The position numbers were made by a program, and so were the translations under genes. Below, piece by piece: positions 33,151 through 40,048 of a stretch of 40,048 nt of DNA. The DNA comes from an archaeon (GTDB lineage: Archaea; Micrarchaeota; Micrarchaeia; Anstonellales; Anstonellaceae). Position 1 is the first letter of the stretch; every line of letters begins with the position of its first letter. The DNA lies in NCBI GenBank assembly GCA_020056305.1, contig JAGVIA010000039.1:1-40048 (forward strand), written 5' to 3'. The notes beneath the pieces were generated by a model. That model was given only the letters and a program-made list of their open reading frames with translations, searched no databases and was not told the DNA's origin.

Positions 33151-33157
33151 TTTTATA
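33151..33157 (+). promoter_or_regulatory. TATA box of the second cysteine-rich gene (leaderless)
   Basis: TTTTATA is centred 27 bases before the GTG at 33181, just after the stop of the upstream orphan. AAGGGAG lies two bases before the GTG, too close for a normal Shine-Dalgarno, so a leaderless mRNA is more likely. Confidence 0.5.
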
Positions 33158-33180
33158 TTCTTTCCCGTGTTAAGGGAGTC

Positions 33181-36090
33181 GTGCGGGGCCAAGCAGCAGT
33201 AGAATACATGGTGCTTCTTTCCTCAGTCATCATACTTGCACTAGTTGTGGCTGCGATACTGGGGTACATGCCCGGCATCGGCTCCGAGGCGCGCATAAGC
33301 GAGGCTGACACATACTGGCGCTCTGCGCGGCCGTTTGCAATAATGGAGGCAAAGGAAGTGCCTGCAGACAAAAAGCTCATTCTTGTTTTGCAGAACATTG
33401 AGGCAAGCGAGCTATTTTTGCAAAAAGGGGAGGTGAGGCTCGGGCAGCAGACATTCTCCACCCTGATTGTTGATAAGGATGAGCAGAAGTTTGAGATAGG
33501 GCAGCGGAAAACAATCGAGCTTGGCATCCCGCCAAAGAGCGGGAGCGGATCGCGCACTGAATATTACATTTCATTCGAATACAAATCCCAGGACGGCGTG
33601 GTGCAAAAGGAGATTGGCTCAAAAACGCTCATTGTCATATCCCCGCCGCTGAATTGCGGCGCGGATGGGAGCGCGTGCACTTCGTACGGTGATTGCTGCA
33701 GCGAGGCATGCCAAACTGGCACATGCTGCTCGGATGGCGGCGCGTGCTCCGATGATTCACAATGCTGCAGCGGGCATTGCACTGATGGATGGTGCTGCCA
33801 GCAGGAAGGGCTGTCATGCAGCGGGAACGAGGAATGCTGCGGCGGGACTGCGTGCAACGTTGTGAACAATGTTGGCACTTGCCTTGCGTGCAATGGAGCA
33901 GGGTATTATCCTTGCGAATCGGCTGCCGATTGCTGCCCTGCAATGAGCTGCACTGCGCACGATGAGGAGGATGAGGATGGGAACATGGTGCATGTTTCCG
34001 GCACGTGCTGCCGGAGCACTGGCGCCCGCTGCCGCCATGATTATGACTGCTGCGGAGGGAGCTTCTGCGATTTGTCGCCTGAGGGCCCGACTTCATTCAC
34101 ATGCCAGCTGTGCAAGACGTCAGGCCCGTGCTCGGGGGACAACGAGTGCTGCGGGGACGGCAGGGGCGGCGGGAATTACTACTGCAACATGGGGAGCGGG
34201 CAGTGCGAGGCATGCAAGACAAGCGGCGGCGCATGCACGCTTTCTGACGGCGAAAAATGCTGCGATAATGTTGGCAGGTACACGCCAAGCGACCCGCAGT
34301 ATTGGCGCCAGCTTGCCTGCATAGGAGACCCAGGAGTGTGCTGCCAGGGAGACGGCTACACGACATGCACGTGCCTTGGGCCAGGATGGACTCATGACCC
34401 ATATGAACTGGAAGAAAATGACTGCTGCATTGACAGAAACTTCCCTGGCTGCACAACTGATGCCGACTGCTGCTGGAACAACTATTGTGTTAACGGCGTT
34501 TGCACAGAGGTATTGGATTACGGCAACACATGCGAGCGGGACAGGCAGTGCTTCCAGAATGCGACAGAGGGGGGAAATGGCAATTATACGTGGTGCCTTG
34601 CTGGCCAGTGCTGCATCAATTTCAACATGGGCACGCCGCAATGCACGGACAGCGCCCAGTGCTGCGAAGGCGGCGTGTGCAGGGAGTATGCTGATGGCTC
34701 GAAAGTGTGCTGCAAGCCTCTTGGCGCTGCTGCAAACAATGCGCAGGAATGCTGTGTTATTGGGCCTGATGAAATAAGCGTTGAAAACGGGCTGTGCTGC
34801 CGTGACTCGGGGGGGCAGTGCGCCGGCGCATCCGAATGCTGCAACCAAATCTGCGAAAATGGAGAATGCTGCAGCCATTTTGGAAGCAGATGCTCGCGTG
34901 ATGAGGACTGCTGCCAGAGCGGGGCTGCGGGATTCTGTGATTTGCCTGCCGGCGCCTGCGTGCCGAAATTGGGATATGGACAGGCATGCGAGCGCGGGAT
35001 GCAATGCGCATCAGGCATTTGCAGGGGAGGATATTGCGACAGCGGGTGCCCAAGCGGCATTGCATGCGAGGATGATTCGGAATGCTGCGCAGTGGACGGG
35101 CTTGGTGTCCGGGAGATTTGCGATTCGGTGACTAATTTGTGCGGGCTGCCCTCAGGGGCTGGCGAGCCGTGCACGAGGAATGAGGAATGCACGCCAAGGT
35201 GGTATCCGTCCCTTTATTGCGATTTGGCGGACCAGACTTGCCAGGAGAGCGGAAGGGTCGGAGATAGGTGCGACCCGGCATATCAGGCAAGCTGCTACAA
35301 CATGCCTGGGTTGCCAGGATATTATATTTGCAGCAGCGTGACAGACCCGCCAACTTGCCAGCAGTGCACCATTAACGGAGCATGCGAGAGCAATACAGAG
35401 TGCTGCAGCGGATATTTCTGCGATTCCTCAACACAGCATTGCACGCAGTGCATTGCAGCAGGGAGCTCATGCCCGGCAGGCACGCAATGCTGCCCTGGCG
35501 CAACATGCGATGGGACGATATGCCTCTCCACGTCATCATGCACTATTGATGATAATTGCGCTTCCGGAATGCGCTGCGACCTTGCGACGCATATGTGCTG
35601 CGGGATAAATTCCTGCGGGCAGGGGGTGCAATGCTGCGGCACCCAGACATGCAGCCAGCAGAACACATGCTGCTCGGTGAATGCATGCCCGACTGGGAAC
35701 GGGTGCTGCCCGGGCTTTGCGTGCGATGGCGGCACTTGCTGCTCGCAGCTTGGCACAAGCTGCAGGAGCGTTGAGTGCTGCAGCGGGCAGGGGCTGCAGT
35801 GCATTGATGGGCAGTGCCTGACGTGCTCGGACACAAGCTGCGCAAACGGCGTGCCATGTTGCGGGGATTTGGTTTGTGATGAATCAAACCAGCGGTGCGG
35901 CATACGCTCTGGCGGCCAGTGCAGTAGTGTTGACGATTATTGCTGGGGCGGCGTGCCATGCAATACTGATTACGGCAGGTGCTGCGTTGGGTTAGGTGGA
36001 AGCTGCGCCATGGTTGACTGTTGCAGTGAGGTAGCCCAGTGCAGCGGTGAAAACCCGCCAGTTGAAACGTGCATCCCTAACCCTAACTGA
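33181..36090 (+). CDS. Giant cysteine-rich protein with class III pilin-like N-terminus (paralogue 2)
   Basis: A 969-residue predicted surface protein. The start RGQAAVEYMV is a clear class III signal (R-G|Q-x3-E-Y), in which an EppA-type peptidase cleaves before Gln. A hydrophobic stalk (10-30), GYMPGIG, W46 and PFAI (51-54) follow, then a small beta domain to about 150. From residue 159 to the end there are about 146 cysteines and 33 CC pairs in tandem modules such as CSDDSQCCSGHCTDGWCC and CESNTECCSGYFC. The spacing C-x5-C-x5-CC-x3-C-x4-C is that of knottins. No known family is recognised. GTG start at 33181 is supported by the TATA box and the pilin motif. Proposed role: pilus- or membrane-anchored disulfide-rich adhesin or sheath. 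Confidence 0.88.
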   Translation: MRGQAAVEYMVLLSSVIILALVVAAILGYMPGIGSEARISEADTYWRSARPFAIMEAKEVPADKKLILVLQNIEASELFLQKGEVRLGQQTFSTLIVDKDEQKFEIGQRKTIELGIPPKSGSGSRTEYYISFEYKSQDGVVQKEIGSKTLIVISPPLNCGADGSACTSYGDCCSEACQTGTCCSDGGACSDDSQCCSGHCTDGWCCQQEGLSCSGNEECCGGTACNVVNNVGTCLACNGAGYYPCESAADCCPAMSCTAHDEEDEDGNMVHVSGTCCRSTGARCRHDYDCCGGSFCDLSPEGPTSFTCQLCKTSGPCSGDNECCGDGRGGGNYYCNMGSGQCEACKTSGGACTLSDGEKCCDNVGRYTPSDPQYWRQLACIGDPGVCCQGDGYTTCTCLGPGWTHDPYELEENDCCIDRNFPGCTTDADCCWNNYCVNGVCTEVLDYGNTCERDRQCFQNATEGGNGNYTWCLAGQCCINFNMGTPQCTDSAQCCEGGVCREYADGSKVCCKPLGAAANNAQECCVIGPDEISVENGLCCRDSGGQCAGASECCNQICENGECCSHFGSRCSRDEDCCQSGAAGFCDLPAGACVPKLGYGQACERGMQCASGICRGGYCDSGCPSGIACEDDSECCAVDGLGVREICDSVTNLCGLPSGAGEPCTRNEECTPRWYPSLYCDLADQTCQESGRVGDRCDPAYQASCYNMPGLPGYYICSSVTDPPTCQQCTINGACESNTECCSGYFCDSSTQHCTQCIAAGSSCPAGTQCCPGATCDGTICLSTSSCTIDDNCASGMRCDLATHMCCGINSCGQGVQCCGTQTCSQQNTCCSVNACPTGNGCCPGFACDGGTCCSQLGTSCRSVECCSGQGLQCIDGQCLTCSDTSCANGVPCCGDLVCDESNQRCGIRSGGQCSSVDDYCWGGVPCNTDYGRCCVGLGGSCAMVDCCSEVAQCSGENPPVETCIPNPN

Positions 36091-36100
36091 AAAAAATAGT

Positions 36101-36108
36101 AATATAAT
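36101..36108 (+). promoter_or_regulatory. TATA box of the lyase gene
   Basis: AATATAAT lies 32-39 bases before the ATG at 36140. Transcription would start near 36131, giving a leader of about 10 bases that includes GTGAG immediately before AGC-ATG. Confidence 0.42.
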
Positions 36109-36139
36109 ACGCCTTGCTGCAAAGCAATTCCGTGAGAGC

Positions 36140-37534
36140 ATGAGAAAGGAATTCGACTTCCTGGGCGCAGTGTCTGTGCCAGCCGATGCTTATTACGGAG
36201 TGTTCACGGTGCGCGCGATGAAAAATTTCCAATTGTCAGGCTTGCGCGCAAAGCCTGTTTTCATTCGCGCGCTTGGCATTGTCAAGAAATCGGCGGCAGA
36301 GGCAAACAAGGAACTGGGAGCGCTGGATGCGAAAAAGGCAAATGCAATAATTTCCGCAGCGGATGAGGTGATTGCAGGCAAATTGGATGCGCACTTTCCC
36401 CTTGATGCATACCATGCAGGCGCAGGAACGCCGTTTAACATGAATGCGAATGAAGTGATTGCGAATAGGGCAATTGAAATGCTCGGCGGGAAGCTTGGAG
36501 ACTATTCTCTCATTAACCCTAACAATGACGTGAACATGGCGCAGTCGTCCAATGATGTCATTCCGACAACGATTAGGGTTGCGTGTGTATTGGAGAGCAA
36601 GAAGCTGCAGGAAGAGTTGAAGATGCTGCAGGCTGCGCTGAATAAAAAAGGCGCCAGCTTTGCAAAAATAATAAAGACAGGAAGGACGCACATGCAGGAT
36701 GCGGTTCCGATAACGATGCAGCAGGAGTTTGACGCATGGGCAAATGCAATAGAAGGGGATTTGCCTGCATTGCATGCCAGCATTGAAAGATTGCGAATTC
36801 TTGGCATTGGAGGGACGGCAATTGGCACAGGGATAAACACGCACCCGAAATTCAGGAAGATGGTAATTGAGAGAATAGCTGCAAATTCCAATGAAAAATT
36901 CGTTGCGTGCAAAGACCCAATCGAGCTCACCAATAACATGAATGCATTCCTGGAATTTTCATCCTCAATGCGCAGTGTCGCAGTCACGCTTGCACGAATT
37001 GCAAATGACCTCAAGCTTCTTTCTTCCGGCCCAAAAACCGCAATCGGAGAGCTTTATTTGCCGGAAGTGGAGCCTGGCTCGTCAATCATGCCTGGGAAAA
37101 TAAATCCATCCATTCCGGAAGCAGTTGAGATGGCAGGCTATCAGGTGATTGCGAATGACACGGCTGTCCTGCTTGCGTGCAAAGGCGGGCAGTTGCAATT
37201 GAACACGAATACGCCGCTCATTGCACAGAATCTGCTCTTTTCAATTGAATTGCTTTCGAATACGGCAAAAATGTTCAGGGAGATGTGCATTGATGGCATC
37301 AGGGCGGATGAGGAGAGGTGCAAGGAATTGCTGTATTCAGGTCTCATTCTTGCAACTGCGCTCAACCCGTATTTCGGCTACCAGAAAATGAGCGAACTGG
37401 TGAAGGAAGCATTGGCGCGCAAGATGACAATATACGAAATCATACTTGAAAAGAAGCTTCTTACAAAAAAACAGCTGGATGAATTGCTTTTGCCAGAAAA
37501 TCTGGTCAAGCCGCAGGAAAAAAAGAAACTTTAG
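36140..37534 (+). CDS. Fumarase/aspartase-superfamily lyase (class II)
   Basis: A 464-residue homotetrameric-type lyase that adds or removes water or ammonia across fumarate. Three conserved regions are seen: FNMNANEVIANRA (about 99-111), TGRTHMQDAVP (180-190, with the likely catalytic His H184) and the mobile loop GSSIMPGKINP (313-323, containing the catalytic Ser). Fumarase (class II) and aspartate ammonia-lyase share all three. SIPE after the loop is aspartase-like, whereas GIGGTAIGTGINTHP resembles both, so substrate is unresolved. The start is the ATG at 36140 with GTGAG nearby; upstream frame overlaps the cysteine-rich gene. Together with acetyl-CoA synthetase it suggests carboxylate metabolism. 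Confidence 0.88.
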   Translation: MRKEFDFLGAVSVPADAYYGVFTVRAMKNFQLSGLRAKPVFIRALGIVKKSAAEANKELGALDAKKANAIISAADEVIAGKLDAHFPLDAYHAGAGTPFNMNANEVIANRAIEMLGGKLGDYSLINPNNDVNMAQSSNDVIPTTIRVACVLESKKLQEELKMLQAALNKKGASFAKIIKTGRTHMQDAVPITMQQEFDAWANAIEGDLPALHASIERLRILGIGGTAIGTGINTHPKFRKMVIERIAANSNEKFVACKDPIELTNNMNAFLEFSSSMRSVAVTLARIANDLKLLSSGPKTAIGELYLPEVEPGSSIMPGKINPSIPEAVEMAGYQVIANDTAVLLACKGGQLQLNTNTPLIAQNLLFSIELLSNTAKMFREMCIDGIRADEERCKELLYSGLILATALNPYFGYQKMSELVKEALARKMTIYEIILEKKLLTKKQLDELLLPENLVKPQEKKKL

Positions 37535-37582
37535 CCCCCTTATACCTCCGTTATCTACTTTTTACAACTCATGGGGTCTTGA

Positions 37583-37616
37583 TTAAAAATCCCATTTGGA
37601 TTACGTTTTCGGTGAT
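37583..37616 (+). promoter_or_regulatory. Promoter and Shine-Dalgarno of the acetyl-CoA synthetase gene
   Basis: TTAAAAAT (37583-37590) is a TATA-like element and GGTGAT (37611-37616) is a strong Shine-Dalgarno three bases before the ATG at 37620. The in-frame TTG at 37596 lies upstream of this site and is rejected as the start. Confidence 0.42.
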
Positions 37617-37619
37617 ATC

Positions 37620-39575
37620 ATGCCAGAGGCAGACATCTCCGTGCTCCTAAAGGAAAAGAGAATTTTCAAGCCCTCACAAAAGCTCGTATCGGAAAGCAAT
37701 GTGAAAAAATGGATGGACAAACAAGGCATTCGCTCATACGAGGAACTCATGAAGAAGAGCCAGGACACCGAGTGGTTCTGGGGCGAGGCTGCAAAGGAAT
37801 TCGTTGAATGGTATTCGCCGCCAAAAAAAGTGCTAGACTGGAAATTGCCGTATTCCAACTGGTTTGTCGGCGCAAAATACAACATCGTGCATGATGCTGT
37901 TGACAGGCATGCAAAGAGGCATCCGGACAAGGTCGCGTATTATTTTGAAGGTGAGCCTGGGGACAGGCGCAAGATGACATACAAGGAGCTCTCGGATGAG
38001 GTGTGCAGGCTTGCAAACGCGCTAAAGAAGCTGGGCTTGAAGCGCGGGGACAGGGTTTCCATTTATTTGCCAATGATACTTGAGCTTCCGGTTGCGATGC
38101 TTGCGTGCGCGAAAATAGGCGTTGCGCACTCGGTAGTTTTCTCGGGATTTTCCTCGCTTGCGCTGGCGGATAGGATAAATGACTGCGGGGCGCGAGTGCT
38201 TATCACGTGCGACACGTTCTGGAGGCGTGGAAAGACAGTTGCGCTAAAGGCTGCGGCAGATGAGGCTGCACGCCAGGCGCCATCCATTGAGCATGTCGTT
38301 GTTGTCAAGCGCACCGGGGAGAATATTCCTTGGACAAATGGCAGGGACCTCTCTTACCAGGATATTACTGCGAATGAGAGCACTGCATGCGAAACGGAAA
38401 AAATGGAAGCGAACGATTTGCTTTACATTCTCTATACGTCCGGCACTACCGGCAAGCCAAAGGGCGTGATGCAGAGGCACGGCGGGTATGCGGTGAATAT
38501 CGCGCTCACGCTCTCCTGGGTGTTTGACCTAAAGGACAACGACATTTGGTGGGGCGCTGCTGATGCGGGCTGGGTAACAGGGCACAGCTACATTGTGTAT
38601 GCGCCGCTCATCCTTGGCACCACATCGATAATATACGAGGGTGCGCCAGACTGGCCAGAGGCTGACAGGTGGTGGGATATCATTGAAAATTACAAGGTGA
38701 CCGTGTTCTACACCTCTCCAACGGCAATACGCATGTTCATGAAACTCGGGACAGAGTGGGTGAAAAAACATGACTTGTCCTCATTGCGGCTGCTTGGCTC
38801 CGTGGGCGAGCCCATCAATCCAGAAGCGTGGATTTGGTATCAGCTGAACATTGGAGGGGGCAGATGCCAGATAATGGACACGTGGTGGCAGACCGAGACT
38901 GGCGCGTTTGCAATCGCGCCGCTTCCGATATCAGAGCTAAAGCCCGGCTCTGCTGTCCGGCCTCTTCCGGGAATGGCAGCGGACATTTACACTGATGAAG
39001 GGAAACGGGCGCCTGCGGAAACCGGCGGAAACCTTGTGCTGCTTTCGCCCTGGCCAGCCATGCTTGGGGGCCTGTACAAGAACCCTGAGAAATATCAGGA
39101 GACATACTGGGCAAAATACCCAGGAGTGTATCTCACCGGAGATATCGGGAGAATTGATGCTGACGGGTATTACTGGGTGCAGGGGAGGGCGGATGATGTG
39201 CTAAAAGTGTCAGGGCACAGGCTTTCCAACTCTGAGCTTGAGTCAAGCCTTGTGAGCCACATGTCAGTGAGCGAGGCTGCGGTGATTGGAAAGCCCCATG
39301 AGCTAAAAGGCGAGAGCATTGTGGCATTCGTGATTCTCAAAAAAGGAATTGAGGTGTCCGAGCCGCTGCGAAAAGAGCTCAGAGAGCATGTTGGAAAAGA
39401 GATTGGAAAAATCGCAATGCCCGATGAAGTTTGGTTCGTTGCAGACCTGCCAAAGACGCGCTCGGGAAAAATCATGCGCCGCGTAATTAGGAAGAAAGTG
39501 ATTGGCGAGCCTGTCGGGGACATATCGACTCTTATGAATCCGGAAGCTGTTGCGGAACTGGACAAGGCAAAGTAG
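37620..39575 (+). CDS. acs: Acetyl-CoA synthetase, AMP-forming
   Basis: A 651-residue AMP-forming acyl-CoA synthetase, which makes acetyl-CoA from acetate, ATP and CoA. Motifs are YTSGTTGKPKGV (272-283, P-loop-like ATP site), DTWWQTETG (420-428, adenylate binding), the hinge region GRADDVLKVSGHRLS and PKTRSGKIMRR with K617, the lysine that is acetylated in many Acs proteins. The W in DTWWQTE lines the acetyl pocket of true acetyl-CoA synthetases and supports acetate as substrate. The length is typical of Acs. The start is chosen by GGTGAT upstream of ATG 37620. It sits 85 bp after the lyase. Confidence 0.95.
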   Translation: MPEADISVLLKEKRIFKPSQKLVSESNVKKWMDKQGIRSYEELMKKSQDTEWFWGEAAKEFVEWYSPPKKVLDWKLPYSNWFVGAKYNIVHDAVDRHAKRHPDKVAYYFEGEPGDRRKMTYKELSDEVCRLANALKKLGLKRGDRVSIYLPMILELPVAMLACAKIGVAHSVVFSGFSSLALADRINDCGARVLITCDTFWRRGKTVALKAAADEAARQAPSIEHVVVVKRTGENIPWTNGRDLSYQDITANESTACETEKMEANDLLYILYTSGTTGKPKGVMQRHGGYAVNIALTLSWVFDLKDNDIWWGAADAGWVTGHSYIVYAPLILGTTSIIYEGAPDWPEADRWWDIIENYKVTVFYTSPTAIRMFMKLGTEWVKKHDLSSLRLLGSVGEPINPEAWIWYQLNIGGGRCQIMDTWWQTETGAFAIAPLPISELKPGSAVRPLPGMAADIYTDEGKRAPAETGGNLVLLSPWPAMLGGLYKNPEKYQETYWAKYPGVYLTGDIGRIDADGYYWVQGRADDVLKVSGHRLSNSELESSLVSHMSVSEAAVIGKPHELKGESIVAFVILKKGIEVSEPLRKELREHVGKEIGKIAMPDEVWFVADLPKTRSGKIMRRVIRKKVIGEPVGDISTLMNPEAVAELDKAK

Positions 39576-39590
39576 GAAATGGCGGGCTGG

Positions 39591-39606
39591 GGCGCTTGAA
39601 CGCGCC
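39591..39606 (+). terminator. Hairpin downstream of acetyl-CoA synthetase, possible terminator or processing site
   Basis: GGCGC-TTGAAC-GCGCC is a perfect 5-bp inverted repeat 16 bases after the stop codon. No long T-run follows, so it is a weak terminator candidate. The gap 39576-39746 otherwise holds the promoter of the next gene and no evident RNA gene. Confidence 0.3.
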
Positions 39607-39716
39607 TGTTGCATCCCGTTTCGAGGTCGGCAATGCGGGTAAATTGCACTAGGAAATGATGTTAGGATCTGAGCAGTCTTCGTCAGTTAATACATATTAT
39701 ACCTAATTTCAACACA

Positions 39717-39724
39717 TTTATAAA
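39717..39724 (+). promoter_or_regulatory. TATA box of the repeat-protein gene (leaderless)
   Basis: TTTATAAA is centred about 26 bases before the ATG at 39747. No Shine-Dalgarno is seen, so the transcript is probably leaderless. Confidence 0.5.
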
Positions 39725-39746
39725 CTAAGCGATTCATAATACATTC

Positions 39747-40048
39747 ATGCCTATCGAAGACGAGCTTGCCAGCGCAGGTTTTTCAGCTATGGAAATAGCG
39801 CAGCTGGCTAAAGACCCATATACAGTTAGTCATTCTTCGAACAAAACGGGCAATGCTGTTTCAATCTTAGAAAAAATCAAGGCAATATCGGGCGTATACA
39901 AAATATCTGAAGCAGAAGTCCGGGGGGCAATCATGGCTCACCCTCGATTCGCAGACTATGATCACGAGCGTGTGCTAAAAGGAATCACGGAAGCATACGG
40001 CTGCACAAAAGAGCAGGTTGCAAAGGCAGTGCTGGCTCACCCTCCATT
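39747..40048 (+). CDS. Helical-repeat protein, 5' part only (runs off right edge)
   Basis: One hundred codons are visible before the window ends. From about residue 39 a repeat of 33 residues appears: EVRGAIMAHPRFADYDHERV and then QVAKAVLAHPP, with consensus V-x-x-A-x-x-AHP, F, YDH, RV-L-x-x-I, Y. The unit resembles the short paired helices of mTERF-like repeats, but that relation is a guess. A start at ATG 39747 is supported by the TATA box. The N-terminal 38 residues are acidic and Ser-rich. The codon use is slightly richer in A/T than the neighbouring metabolic genes, but function and full length cannot be known here. Confidence 0.72.
   Translation, partial: MPIEDELASAGFSAMEIAQLAKDPYTVSHSSNKTGNAVSILEKIKAISGVYKISEAEVRGAIMAHPRFADYDHERVLKGITEAYGCTKEQVAKAVLAHPP

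Noticed and set aside
34120-35004. Minus-strand 294-residue Ala-rich ORF opposite the cysteine-rich gene
   Set aside because: TGC cysteine codons read as GCA alanine on the other strand, which explains the open frame.
39576-39746. tRNA or other small RNA after acetyl-CoA synthetase
   Set aside because: A short hairpin and a GTTTCGAGGTC stretch were seen, but no cloverleaf or T-loop context could be built.

Overview
The window is archaeal chromosomal DNA. The evidence is a typical archaeal ribosomal-protein gene string that includes eL19, eL30, eL32 and eS4, an RNA polymerase split into H, B'', B', A' and A'', archaeal NusA, EF-2 with a diphthamide site, aIF1 and RNase P protein Rpp29. Shine-Dalgarno cores are GGTGA(T), matching an archaeal 16S 3' end, and stand-alone genes look leaderless. 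Class III (QxxxEY) prepilin signals and many lineage-specific proteins would fit a DPANN-type archaeon such as Diapherotrites or Micrarchaeota. That placement is only a guess. TGA is used as an ordinary stop codon. I see no rRNA, tRNA, CRISPR array or insertion sequence.

Layout. 1-277 (minus): a PIN-like reading frame interrupted by TGA. 328-12736 (minus): a 24-gene translation operon, uL3-uL4-uL23-uL2-uS19-uL22-uS3-uL29-aIF1-Rpp29-uS17-uL14-uL24-eS4-uL5-uS14-uS8-uL6-eL32-eL19-uL18-uS5-uL30-uL15. It is driven from a promoter near 12860 through a leader with two perfect hairpins. 12927-20538 is an accessory block: a weak orphan ORF, a superoxide dismutase, a nitrilase-fold protein lacking two of its three catalytic residues, a 635-residue cysteine-rich pilin-like protein, a ZIP metal transporter, a coiled-coil orphan, and a membrane protein with a duplicated cysteine domain. 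20572-32226 (minus): the transcription/translation operon rpoH-rpoB2-rpoB1-rpoA1-rpoA2-eL30-nusA-uS12-(small membrane protein)-uS7-EF-2. 32311-40048 (plus): an orphan, a second giant cysteine-rich pilin-like protein of 969 residues, a fumarase/aspartase-family lyase, acetyl-CoA synthetase, and the start of a 33-residue-repeat protein.

How it works together. The two large minus-strand operons supply ribosome, polymerase and translation-factor parts. Many junctions are translationally coupled because the upstream stop codon lies inside the next gene's Shine-Dalgarno. The lyase and acetyl-CoA synthetase suggest carboxylate and acetate assimilation, and the dismutase suggests exposure to oxygen.

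The most novel content is the pair of paralogous proteins at 14866-16773 and 33181-36090. Each has a class III pilin-type N-terminus that aligns without gaps for 53 residues, a small beta-type domain, and then a long array of six-cysteine modules (C-C-CC-C-C, knottin-like) with about 18% cysteine. A third cell-surface protein (19216-20538) carries two copies of another CC-containing domain and many N-glycosylation sequons. Together they suggest a disulfide-rich surface or pilus apparatus that I do not recognise as described.
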